DNA of 64,000 nt from JBGSMF01 sp964651475 (GTDB taxonomy: Bacteria > Chloroflexota > Anaerolineae > Fen-1058). Position numbers and translations under genes: made by a program. Positions 15,007 to 22,856 of the stretch are shown here, one piece after another; positions within the stretch are counted from its first letter, which is position 1; each line of letters starts with the position of its first letter. Below the pieces are notes generated by a model, which was not told where the DNA came from, ran no database searches, and saw nothing but the letters and a program-made list of their open reading frames with translations. The stretch lies in contig CAZYXV010000002.1 of NCBI GenBank assembly GCA_964651475.1, positions 62,001 through 126,000 of the forward strand, written 5' to 3'.

Positions 15007-16794
15007 ATGAAACGACTGTTATCTGGCAACGAAGCGATTGCTCTGGGCGCGTTTGAAGGCGGCGCGCGTTACGCCAGCGCCTATCCAGGCACTCCCTCGA
15101 CCGAAATCCTGGAAAACCTGGCTCTGTACCAGGGGGTGGTGGCCGAATGGGCCTCCAATGAAAAGGTGGCGCTGGATAACGCCATCGGCGCGGCGTTTGC
15201 CGGAGCGCGCTCGCTGGCGGCCATGAAGCACGTGGGCGTTAACGTGGCGGCTGACTCGCTCTTTAGCCTGGTCTACACCGGCGTGCGGGGCGGATTGGTG
15301 CTGGTCAGCGCCGACGATCCCGGCACATTCTCTTCGCAAAACGAGCAGGACAACCGGCAGTACGCCCGCTTTGCCAAGTTCCCCTGCCTGGAACCATCCG
15401 ATAGCCAGGAAGCCAAAGACATGACGGCGTTTGGCTTTCAACTCAGCGAGATGTTTGACACGCCGGTGCTGTTGCGCTCTACCACACGCCTCAGCCACTC
15501 CAAATCGGCGGTCGAGGTACAAGCGCCCCAGCGCGCCGAGATGGCGCCCCTGCCACCTTTTGAAAAGAATCCCAAAAAGTATGTCATCATCCCGGCGCAC
15601 GCCAAGCTGCTGCATCCGGTCGTCGAAGAGCGCATCCGCAAACTGCAAGAATACGTCGAAACGTCGCCGCTCAACAAAATCATCTGGGGCGATAAGAGAA
15701 TCGGCATTGTCACTACCGGCGTGGCTTACCAGTACGCGCGCGAGGTCTTTGAGGGCTATAGTATTCTCAAGCTCGGCATCAGCTATCCCATTCCCAAACA
15801 AATGATTCGCGACTTTGCGGCGCAGGTTGAAACGCTGGTCGTCGTGGAAGAACTCGACCCGTTTTTTGAAGAACAAATTCGCGCGATGGGACTAGAGTGC
15901 TACGGCAAAGACATCTTACCGTTGACGGGCGAACTCACCACCCAGATCGTGCGCGAGGCCGCCGTCAAAGCCGGCCTCATCGAATCTACAATCTCCGATG
16001 CCCAATCTCCAACTCCCCCTATCACACTCTCTATTCCGCCCCGCCCGCCGGCGTTGTGCCCTGGCTGTCCCCATCGCGCAGCATTCTACGCCCTCAGCAA
16101 ACACAAGGTCACCGTTCCCGGCGACATTGGCTGTTACAGCATCGGCGTCTTGCCGCCGTTCAACGCGATGGATACGATCATCTCGATGGGCGCCAGTATC
16201 GGCATGGCGCACGGCATGAAGCAAGTCGGGATGCCCGATAAACTGGTGGCCGTCATTGGCGATAGCACGTTCTTCCACACCGGGCTGCCGGCGTTGGCCA
16301 CCGTGGTGTACAACAACTCGCCGACTACCATCATGATTCTGGATAACGGCACCACCGGCATGACGGGACAGCAGGGCAATCCAGCCAGTGGACAAAAGCT
16401 GCAACACACCGAAGGCAAGCGCATTGACATTGAGAGTGTGGTGCGCGCGATGGGCGTAAAGGACGTGTGGAAAGTACAGGGCGACGACGTGAAAGCCGTG
16501 GACCAGGCCGTCAAAGAAGCCCTGGTCGTCACCGACCGCCCGGCAGTCATTATCGTCGAAGGCAAGTGCGTCTTTATCCAGGGCTTTCAACGCAAGAACA
16601 CTGTCCAGGTAGACGCGGGAGTATGCAATGGCTGCACCTTGTGTTTCCGCGTCGGCTGCCCGGCAGTGCTCAAGAGCAACGAGTTGGATGAAAAGACGCA
16701 GCGCCCCAAAGCCGTCATTGACTCGCTGCTGTGCACCGGCTGCGAAGTATGCTTGCAAGTCTGCCCGCGCCACGCCATCGTGCGGAACATTTAG
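15007..16794 (+). CDS. iorA: Indolepyruvate:ferredoxin oxidoreductase, alpha subunit
   Basis: A 595-residue thiamine-diphosphate enzyme subunit that oxidises aryl-pyruvates (from aromatic amino acids) to acyl-CoA and reduces ferredoxin. The N-terminal pyrimidine-binding domain starts GNEAIALGAFEGGARYASAY and contains YPGTPSTEI. The TPP domain has CPGCPHRAAF, GDIGCYSIGVLPPF, GDSTFFHTGLPAL and DNGTTGMTG. The C-terminus carries two 4Fe-4S motifs: CNGCTLCFRVGCP (about 540) and CTGCEVCLQVCP (about 578). A pyrimidine-rich in-frame insertion of roughly 17 residues sits in the linker before the TPP domain (15981-16036). The beta subunit gene follows after 9 bases. Confidence 0.95.
   Translation: MKRLLSGNEAIALGAFEGGARYASAYPGTPSTEILENLALYQGVVAEWASNEKVALDNAIGAAFAGARSLAAMKHVGVNVAADSLFSLVYTGVRGGLVLVSADDPGTFSSQNEQDNRQYARFAKFPCLEPSDSQEAKDMTAFGFQLSEMFDTPVLLRSTTRLSHSKSAVEVQAPQRAEMAPLPPFEKNPKKYVIIPAHAKLLHPVVEERIRKLQEYVETSPLNKIIWGDKRIGIVTTGVAYQYAREVFEGYSILKLGISYPIPKQMIRDFAAQVETLVVVEELDPFFEEQIRAMGLECYGKDILPLTGELTTQIVREAAVKAGLIESTISDAQSPTPPITLSIPPRPPALCPGCPHRAAFYALSKHKVTVPGDIGCYSIGVLPPFNAMDTIISMGASIGMAHGMKQVGMPDKLVAVIGDSTFFHTGLPALATVVYNNSPTTIMILDNGTTGMTGQQGNPASGQKLQHTEGKRIDIESVVRAMGVKDVWKVQGDDVKAVDQAVKEALVVTDRPAVIIVEGKCVFIQGFQRKNTVQVDAGVCNGCTLCFRVGCPAVLKSNELDEKTQRPKAVIDSLLCTGCEVCLQVCPRHAIVRNI
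15981..16036 (+). repeat. In-frame pyrimidine-rich insertion in iorA
   Basis: A stretch with CCAATCTCC and CAACTCCCCC units encoding a Ser/Thr/Pro-rich segment of about 17 residues in the domain linker before CPGCPHR. It belongs to the same type as 1841-1905. Confidence 0.65.
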
Positions 16795-16803
16795 AAGGAG
16801 AAG

Positions 16804-17397
16804 ATGATGCGTCCCGAAAAAGTTGATTTCTTGTTTGTGGGAGTCGGTGGGCAAGGCGTACTCACCGCCAGCGATATTTGCGCCGAGGTGGGACTGGCCG
16901 CCGGTTACGATGCTAAAAAATCCGAAGTGCACGGCTTTAGCCAGCGCGGCGGCGTGGTAGATAGTCACGTGCGGTGGGCGCCCGACGTGGGCGCTTCGAC
17001 GGCTGAGAAAGGCAAGATTGACTTTTTGATCTCCTTTGAACTGGTCGAAACGGCGCGCTGGCTCGATTGGCTGCGTCCCGGCGGCGTGATTATTGCCAAC
17101 ACACAGCAAATCATTCCAATGTCAGTCAGCGCTGGTTCGGCCTCTTATCCCTCGGCGGAAGACATTGTCGCCGCGCTCAAACACTGCACCGATAAGGTCA
17201 TCCTGGTAGATGGCCTGGGCATTGCGCAGCGATTAGGCAATGACAAGCTGTCCAATACTATCTTGCTTGGCGCGCTCTCCAGGCACATGGAGATTGACCC
17301 CAATGTGTGGAGCCTGGTGATCGAGCGGCGCATCAAGGCCAAATATGTAGAAATTAACCGCACAGCGTTCATAGAGGGACGGCAGATTGCGAGCTGA
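16804..17397 (+). CDS. iorB: Indolepyruvate:ferredoxin oxidoreductase, beta subunit
   Basis: A 197-residue gamma-type subunit of the 2-oxoacid:ferredoxin oxidoreductase family that pairs with IorA. Key segments are FLFVGVGGQGVLTASDICAE (start of the Rossmann-like domain), SEVHGFSQRGGVVDSHVRW and the C-terminal GALSRHMEIDPNVW. GAAGGAG (16794-16800) sits before two adjacent ATG codons, 16804 and 16807; either could be used. It is directly downstream of iorA and upstream of an Hdr-like cluster, which could take up electrons from reduced ferredoxin. Confidence 0.93.
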   Translation: MMRPEKVDFLFVGVGGQGVLTASDICAEVGLAAGYDAKKSEVHGFSQRGGVVDSHVRWAPDVGASTAEKGKIDFLISFELVETARWLDWLRPGGVIIANTQQIIPMSVSAGSASYPSAEDIVAALKHCTDKVILVDGLGIAQRLGNDKLSNTILLGALSRHMEIDPNVWSLVIERRIKAKYVEINRTAFIEGRQIAS

Positions 17398-17475
17398 TCG
17401 CGCTGTGCCGCAGCTAGCCCACCCTGACTAATCCATTAGAACTAGCCAGGGGAGGGCAAATGACACTTTACGGCA

Positions 17476-17504
17476 TTGACAAAAGCCTCAAAGAAATGTA
17501 GGCT
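17476..17504 (+). promoter_or_regulatory. Promoter for the Hdr-like cluster
   Basis: TTGACA at 17476-17481, 17-base spacer, TAGGCT at 17499-17504. It lies in the 164-base gap between iorB and the first HdrA-like gene, whose RBS is AGGAGG (17550-17555). Confidence 0.5.
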
Positions 17505-17561
17505 AAAGTGAGTTTCACAAACACCGGGTAGAACAAGTATAGACACCCAGGAGGATCGCCG

Positions 17562-18887
17562 ATGACAACAGCAAAACCAGCCGCGCTCATCATTGGGGCG
17601 GGTATCGCCGGCATCCAGGCGGCGCTGGATATTGCCGGGGCGGGGTATCCAGTCCATCTGGTCGAGCGCGAGCCGAGCGTTGGCGGGCGGATGTCGCAGC
17701 TGGACAAGACCTTTCCCACGCTGGATTGTTCGGCGTGCATCCTCACGCCCAAGATGGTGGATGTGGGACAACACCCCCTCATTAACCTCATGACCTATTC
17801 CGAGGTCGTCTCGGTGGCGGGCAAAGCCGGCGACTTTCACGTCACGGTAAAAAAGAAACCCAGATACGTGGACGCGGACAAGTGCCGCGGGTGCGGCCTG
17901 TGCGCCGAAGCCTGCCGGATGCACGGGCGAATTTCAGATATTTTTAACCAAGGGTTGGGCAAGCGCGCGGCAATTTACGTTCCTTTCCCCCAGGCTGTGC
18001 CGCTTGTTTATACGGTTGACCCCACAGCTTGCCTCTATCTCACTCGCGGCGTGTGCGGCAAGACATTCAAATGCAAAGAAGCCTGCGCCGCCGATGCGAT
18101 CAATTTTGAGCAAAAAGAAGAATTGGTGGACCTGAACGTGGCGGCGATTATCGTCGCCACCGGCTTTGATCTTATAGACCCACGCACCAAGCCTGAATTT
18201 GGCTATGGCGTGTACCCCAACGTGCTCACCGGGCTAGAGTTTGAGCGGCTATGTTCCGCCGCCGGGCCAACGGCGGGCAAGCTTTTGGTTGACGGCAAGG
18301 AACCTCAGCAAGTCGTCTTTATCCACTGCGTCGGGTCGCGCGATGCGCACACAGGTGTCCCGTATTGTTCTCGCGTCTGCTGCATGTACACCGCCAAACA
18401 CGCCCACCTGGTGCGCGATAAACTGCCCAACGCCCACATCACAGCGTTCTACATGGACGTGCGCGCCTTTGGCAAAGGCTACGAAGAGTTTTACGATCGC
18501 GTGAAGCACGAGCAAATCCTTTACCGGCGGGGCGAGCCTTCGGAGGTGTACCGGCGAGGCGACAAGCTCATTGTCCGCGCCGAAGATACGCTGCTGCGCA
18601 AGGCGGTTGAAGTTGAGGCCGATCTGGTGGTACTGGCCACCGCCGTAACGCCTCGAACCGATATGGCAGAGGTCGCCGCACTGCTCAACCTGGAACGCTC
18701 GCCGGACGGTTTTTTCCAAGAAGCTCACCCCAAAATCCGCCCGATAGAAAGCAGCCGTCCGGGCATCTTGCTGGCTGGCTGTTGCCAGGGACCTAAAGAC
18801 ATCCCGGATACAGTCGCCCAGGCCAAAGCGGCGGCTTCGTCAGCATTGATAGAATTGAGGCGAGCCGGTCAACTCGCCTCAGAGTAG
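17562..18887 (+). CDS. HdrA/QmoA-like FAD and iron-sulfur oxidoreductase
   Basis: A 441-residue flavoprotein of the heterodisulfide reductase A family. It starts straight with the FAD motif GAGIAGIQAALDIAGAG and so lacks the N-terminal domain of full HdrA. It keeps the cysteine motif LDCSACILTPKM and has an inserted ferredoxin-like region with CRGCGLCAEAC and CGKTFKCKEAC. FAD-binding continues with AAIIVATGF and CVGSRD, CSRVCCMYTAKHA, and ends with AGCCQGPKDIPDTVAQAKAA. Length and layout are close to QmoA. It is the first of three genes likely to form a soluble electron-transfer complex. Confidence 0.88.
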   Translation: MTTAKPAALIIGAGIAGIQAALDIAGAGYPVHLVEREPSVGGRMSQLDKTFPTLDCSACILTPKMVDVGQHPLINLMTYSEVVSVAGKAGDFHVTVKKKPRYVDADKCRGCGLCAEACRMHGRISDIFNQGLGKRAAIYVPFPQAVPLVYTVDPTACLYLTRGVCGKTFKCKEACAADAINFEQKEELVDLNVAAIIVATGFDLIDPRTKPEFGYGVYPNVLTGLEFERLCSAAGPTAGKLLVDGKEPQQVVFIHCVGSRDAHTGVPYCSRVCCMYTAKHAHLVRDKLPNAHITAFYMDVRAFGKGYEEFYDRVKHEQILYRRGEPSEVYRRGDKLIVRAEDTLLRKAVEVEADLVVLATAVTPRTDMAEVAALLNLERSPDGFFQEAHPKIRPIESSRPGILLAGCCQGPKDIPDTVAQAKAAASSALIELRRAGQLASE

Positions 18888-18911
18888 AAAGATGGAAACA
18901 GGGAGGCATCC

Positions 18912-20033
18912 ATGCAGGTAGACGTACAACAACTGTTAGACCGGGTTTCCCTTTACAACTGCATCCAATGTGGCAAGTGCAGCGGCGGCTGCCCCGTCTC
19001 GATGAAAACGGCACTCAATGTGCGTTACCTGGTTTACGAGACCTTACTCGGCGCGCTGCCGGAATGGGAGCACATGGAAGAATTGTGGGACTGCACATGC
19101 TGCTTTACGTGCGTGGAGCGCTGCCCCAAAGACGTCAAGCCAGCCGAACTCATCATCGGCCTGCGGAGCATGTTGGTGGAAAGCGGCAAGATTCCCCGCA
19201 CGGTTACCGATGCACTGCAGGGCATCTTTCGGCAAGGCAATCCTTTGGGATTCGGGCGAGATAGCCGCGCCGCGTGGGCTGACGGCATGACGATCAAAGC
19301 GGCTCAAGACGGATGCGAGTGGCTGTACTTTGTGGGCTGCACACCCGCCTACGATATGCGCGTGCAGCCGGTGGCGCGCACGCTGGCCAAGGTCTTGCAA
19401 AACGCAGGGTTGGATGTTGGCACGTTGGGCATCGAGGAAACCTGCTGCGGCAACGAAGTACGCCGCGTAGGCGAGCAGGGATTGTTTGAAATGCTGGTGG
19501 AAGAAGGCAAGCCCCTCATCGAAAGCACCGGCGCCAAGCGCATGGTGACGACCTCGCCGCACTGCTTCAACACCTTTAAAAAGGAATATGGGCTGGACGG
19601 CATCGAGGTGCTTCATTACACACAAGCCCTCTCCCAATTGCTGAACGAAGGCAAGCTCACCTTTTCCAAGCCAGTGGAAAAGCGAGTGACGTATCACGAT
19701 CCATGTTTCTTGGGTAAGCAAAATCACATTTACGACGAGCCGCGAGCCATCCTCCAGGCCATCCCCGGCGTCAAGCTGGTGGAAATGGACCGCAACCGCG
19801 AGCGCAGCCTGTGCTGCGAAGGCGGGGGCGGGCGCATGTGGGTAGAGGGCACCAACATGGAAGAGCGCACCGCCTTCCAGCGCGTGTACGAGGCCGCCGA
19901 GACCGGCGCGCAGGTGTTGGCAGTGGCCTGCCCCTTTTGCCTGCTGACCCTGGAAGACGCCGTCAAAGTGCAAAAGCTGGATGACCGGCTGCAAGTGATG
20001 GACATTATGGAGCTGGTGAATCTGGCATTGTGA
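18912..20033 (+). CDS. HdrC-HdrB fusion-like iron-sulfur protein (HdrD-like)
   Basis: A 373-residue protein joining an HdrC-like part with two 4Fe-4S motifs (CIQCGKCSGGCP at about 17-28; CTCCFTCVERCP at about 62-73) to an HdrB-like part with CCG domains (GIEETCCGNEVRR, and CCEGGGGRMW). The CCG cysteines of HdrB bind non-cubane 4Fe-4S clusters at the disulfide-reducing site. In methanogens HdrBC reduces the CoM-CoB heterodisulfide; in bacteria the acceptor is often unknown. It is 24 bases behind the HdrA-like gene, and a second HdrA-like gene follows. Confidence 0.88.
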   Translation: MQVDVQQLLDRVSLYNCIQCGKCSGGCPVSMKTALNVRYLVYETLLGALPEWEHMEELWDCTCCFTCVERCPKDVKPAELIIGLRSMLVESGKIPRTVTDALQGIFRQGNPLGFGRDSRAAWADGMTIKAAQDGCEWLYFVGCTPAYDMRVQPVARTLAKVLQNAGLDVGTLGIEETCCGNEVRRVGEQGLFEMLVEEGKPLIESTGAKRMVTTSPHCFNTFKKEYGLDGIEVLHYTQALSQLLNEGKLTFSKPVEKRVTYHDPCFLGKQNHIYDEPRAILQAIPGVKLVEMDRNRERSLCCEGGGGRMWVEGTNMEERTAFQRVYEAAETGAQVLAVACPFCLLTLEDAVKVQKLDDRLQVMDIMELVNLAL

Positions 20034-20041
20034 AACGTGCT

Positions 20042-20084
20042 ACGTGATGGACAGAACGCTGGGGCGCATCATGGCGTATCACGT
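20042..20084 (+). repeat. Short inverted repeat between Hdr-like genes
   Basis: ACGTGAT (20042-20048) and ATCACGT (20078-20084) in the 71-base gap before the second HdrA-like gene. The stem is short and there is no U-run, so it is probably not a terminator; it resembles CACGTATCACGT-type simple sequence. Confidence 0.35.
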
Positions 20085-20104
20085 GGCACGCAGGTGGAGT
20101 GGTT

Positions 20105-21832
20105 ATGAATCCCCAACCTAAAATCGGTGTATACATTTGCCACTGCGGTTTCAACATTGCCGCAACGGTAGACGTAGAGCAAGTAGCCGAGTTCGCCGGC
20201 AAGTTGCCGGGCGTCGCCATTTCTCGGCATTATATGTACATGTGCTCCGAGCCAGGCCAGGCGCTCATCAAGCAAGATAGCGAAGAGATGGGACTGAAAC
20301 AGGTGGTCGTGGCCTCGTGTTCGCCCCGCATGCACGAGCCGACGTTTCGCAAAGCGGCGCAAGATGGCGGGGTCAATCCATACCAGGTCGAGATGGCCAA
20401 CATCCGCGAGCAATGCTCGTGGGTGCACCAAGATAGAGCAGCCGCGACGGAAAAGGCCAAGGCCCTGGTGGCGTCTATCGTGGCCAAGGCCGGCTACCTG
20501 GAACCGTTGGAGGAACGCGAGGTCGAAGTGACACCTGGCGCGGTCATCATCGGCGGAGGCGCGGCCGGCATGGCGGCGGCGCTGGACGTGGCCGACGCGG
20601 GTTTTCCGACCTACATCGTCGAGCAAAGCAACCAGTTGGGCGGGCGCGTCGCCAACCTCAGCCGCACTTTTCCTGAACTGGAGCCGGTGTCTGCGTGGCT
20701 GCCAGCGCTCACCGAGCGTGTTCAGAACCATCCCAACATCACCGTTTTTTTCAATGCGCGCGTCACAGAGGTGAAAGGGTTCGTCGGCAATTTCGAGGTG
20801 CAAGTTGATGGTTTAAAGTGGAAAGCGGAAAGTGAACCCTCCACTCTTAGCCCGTCCACCTTCCACCTGCGCATCGGCGCCATTATCGTCGCCACCGGCT
20901 ATAACGTATTCGATCCTCGCCGCAAGCCGGAATTCGGATACGGCCAATACCCCCAGGTCGTGACCACGCTCGAAATGGAACGGCGCCTGGCCGAGGGCAA
21001 CCTGACCATCAATGGCAAAACGCCCAAAGACATTGCCTTTATCAAATGCGTCGGTTCGCGCGACACGCCATTGGGCAACCCGTACTGCTCCCGCGTGTGC
21101 TGCATGGTCAGCGCCAAGCAAGCCCGGCTACTCAAAGAGCAACTGCCCGATTCGCGGGTGACGGTTTTTTATATGGACGTTCGCACGTTTGGCAAGCAGG
21201 GCGAAGAATTTTACGACGAGGCGCGGCAGGCCGGGATTCAATATCGCCGCGGCAACGTATCCGAAATTTATCGCAAGGGTGACCGCGTGGCGCTGCGTGT
21301 GGAAGACACGTTCTTGCGCCGCACGGTAGAACATCAAGCCGATCTAGTGGTGTTGGCTGTGGGAATGGAACCGCGCCAGGACGTTTCGGACGTGGCTGCG
21401 CTGCTCAAGCTCTCCCGCTCCGCCGATGGCTTTTTCTTGGAAGCGCATCCCAAGTTGCGGCCTGTGGATACGGCCACAGAGGGCGTTTTTTTGGCCGGCT
21501 GCTGCCAGGGGCCCAAAGACATCCCCGACACAATTGCCCAGGCCAAAGCGGCTGCTTCATCCGCGCTCATCCCCCTCATCCGCGGCATCGTGCCGGTCGA
21601 ATCGGCCACGGCCATCGTGGACCCAGACTTGTGCGCCGGGTGCGGTATGTGCGTACAGGTCTGCCCTTATGGCGCGCCGGCTATTGATCCGCTGCTTGGC
21701 GTTTCTTCCGTCAATGCCGTGCTGTGTAAAGGCTGCGGCACGTGCGCGGCGGCCTGCACTTCCAAGGCCATGCGGCTCCAGCACTTTACCCCCGAACAAA
21801 TCCTGGCGCAAGTAGACGCACTGGCGTGGTGA
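20105..21832 (+). CDS. HdrA-like FAD and ferredoxin protein
   Basis: A 575-residue HdrA-family protein. It has the N-terminal domain missing in the first copy (IGVYICHCGFNIAATVDVE, then VVVASCSPRMHEPTF), the FAD motif GGGAAGMAAALDVADAGF, CVGSRD, CSRVCCMVSAKQA, AGCCQGPKDIPDTIAQAKAA, and two C-terminal 4Fe-4S motifs (CAGCGMCVQVCPYG; CKGCGTCAAACTSKA). The CSAC cysteine motif and the inserted ferredoxin of the first copy are absent. A low-complexity in-frame insertion occurs at residues 236-255. AGGTGGA (20092-20098) favours ATG 20105 over GTG 20099. A strong terminator follows the gene. Confidence 0.88.
   Translation: MNPQPKIGVYICHCGFNIAATVDVEQVAEFAGKLPGVAISRHYMYMCSEPGQALIKQDSEEMGLKQVVVASCSPRMHEPTFRKAAQDGGVNPYQVEMANIREQCSWVHQDRAAATEKAKALVASIVAKAGYLEPLEEREVEVTPGAVIIGGGAAGMAAALDVADAGFPTYIVEQSNQLGGRVANLSRTFPELEPVSAWLPALTERVQNHPNITVFFNARVTEVKGFVGNFEVQVDGLKWKAESEPSTLSPSTFHLRIGAIIVATGYNVFDPRRKPEFGYGQYPQVVTTLEMERRLAEGNLTINGKTPKDIAFIKCVGSRDTPLGNPYCSRVCCMVSAKQARLLKEQLPDSRVTVFYMDVRTFGKQGEEFYDEARQAGIQYRRGNVSEIYRKGDRVALRVEDTFLRRTVEHQADLVVLAVGMEPRQDVSDVAALLKLSRSADGFFLEAHPKLRPVDTATEGVFLAGCCQGPKDIPDTIAQAKAAASSALIPLIRGIVPVESATAIVDPDLCAGCGMCVQVCPYGAPAIDPLLGVSSVNAVLCKGCGTCAAACTSKAMRLQHFTPEQILAQVDALAW
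20811..20869 (+). repeat. In-frame low-complexity insertion in the second HdrA-like gene
   Basis: GTTTAAAGTGGAAAGCGGAA-type purine repeats pass into CCTCCACTCTTAGCCCGTCC-type pyrimidine repeats, in frame, adding about 20 residues before the conserved GAIIVATGY strand. Confidence 0.65.
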
Positions 21833-21850
21833 CCCTCGCCGTGCAATCCA

Positions 21851-21878
21851 CAGGCTTCACACGTGTGAAGCCTGTTTT
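21851..21878 (+). terminator. Intrinsic terminator of the Hdr-like cluster
   Basis: A perfect 24-base palindrome (21851-21874, arms CAGGCTTCACAC / GTGTGAAGCCTG) followed by TTTT, 18 bases behind the HdrA-like stop codon. Confidence 0.8.
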
Positions 21879-21889
21879 GCGCCGGCAAC

Positions 21890-21918
21890 TTGATTTTGCG
21901 CGCTTTCCGCACTATAAT
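21890..21918 (+). promoter_or_regulatory. Promoter for the DUF574 methyltransferase gene
   Basis: TTGATT at 21890-21895 and TATAAT at 21913-21918 with a 17-base spacer, placed between the preceding terminator and the start codon at 21960. Confidence 0.72.
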
Positions 21919-21959
21919 TCTAAAGTCTGGTACGGCCACGAGACCAAACCGAGGAGGAC

Positions 21960-22766
21960 ATGATGACATTGGACATTTCCCGCCCCAATCCCGGGCGCGT
22001 CTATGACTATTTGCTGGGCGGTACTCATAACTTTGAAGCGGATCGCGTACAAGGTGAGAGTTTTATCAAGATATTGCCTGGTTGGGATACCGGCGCTCGA
22101 TTAGGACGGCAATGTCTGAGCAAAGCTGTGCGTTACCTGGCCGAGTTGGGTCACGAATATTTCATTGATTTTGCCTCCGGCTTGCCCACCCAGGATAATG
22201 TCCACCTCGCGGCGCGCTCCATACGCCCCAACTGCAAAGTCATCTATTCCGACGTAGACCCGTTAACCATGGCCTACTCGCTCGAACTTTTGAACACGGT
22301 CCCCAACGTGCGCTACATCCATTGCGACGCCGCCGAGCCGGAGGAAATGCTCAACCACTCGGCCTTGTGCGATTTATTCGGCAATCAACGCAAAGTGGCC
22401 TTTACTTTCATGGGCATTTCCTATTTCCTGTCCGATAACAAGCTGCGCCGCGCGCTCCAAACCTTGCATACGTGGGCCGCTCCGGGCAGCCACCTGGCGC
22501 TGAGCTTTATCGCGCCGGTGCAAGGCATCACCCCGGCGGTCAAACAAGTGGTGGATATTTTTTTCCGTGAATTGGATACCCGCTTTTATTTACGGACCGC
22601 GGAACAACTCAGGGCATTGACAAACGGCTGGCGCGAATTTGGCCCGGCCATTCAACCTTACGATGTATACGCGCCCGAAGGATCCGTGCCCGAAATCAAC
22701 GACCCGTCCACACGCGAAAAAATGATCGAAAACATTCGCGGGCACGTGGCCTTTTTTGAGTGGTGA
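21960..22766 (+). CDS. SAM-dependent methyltransferase (DUF574 / PF04672 type)
   Basis: A 268-residue protein matching the family best known from streptomycetes. The opening RPNPGRVYDYLLGGTHNFEA is diagnostic. A Rossmann-like SAM site follows: FIDFASGLPTQDNVH, then VIYSDVDPLTMAYS, and later FTFMGISYFL. Substrate is unknown. GAGGAGG (21951-21957) precedes two adjacent ATG codons, 21960 and 21963. The gene has its own promoter and terminator, so it seems to be a single transcription unit. The family is rarer outside Actinobacteria. Confidence 0.85.
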   Translation: MMTLDISRPNPGRVYDYLLGGTHNFEADRVQGESFIKILPGWDTGARLGRQCLSKAVRYLAELGHEYFIDFASGLPTQDNVHLAARSIRPNCKVIYSDVDPLTMAYSLELLNTVPNVRYIHCDAAEPEEMLNHSALCDLFGNQRKVAFTFMGISYFLSDNKLRRALQTLHTWAAPGSHLALSFIAPVQGITPAVKQVVDIFFRELDTRFYLRTAEQLRALTNGWREFGPAIQPYDVYAPEGSVPEINDPSTREKMIENIRGHVAFFEW

Positions 22767-22801
22767 TAGAGTAACTGTTCACCGGGCGCTCATTGAGCAA
22801 G

Positions 22802-22827
22802 ATGGCCCTCTCCCTGCGGGCCATTTT
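22802..22827. terminator. Bidirectional terminator between convergent genes
   Basis: ATGGCCC (22802-22808) and GGGCCAT (22818-22824) with a 9-base loop and TTTT at 22824-22827. An A-run before the stem is weak, so it serves the plus-strand methyltransferase best. Confidence 0.7.
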
Positions 22828-22856
22828 GCAAACCGCCCCCAATGCCCGTCCCGCCC

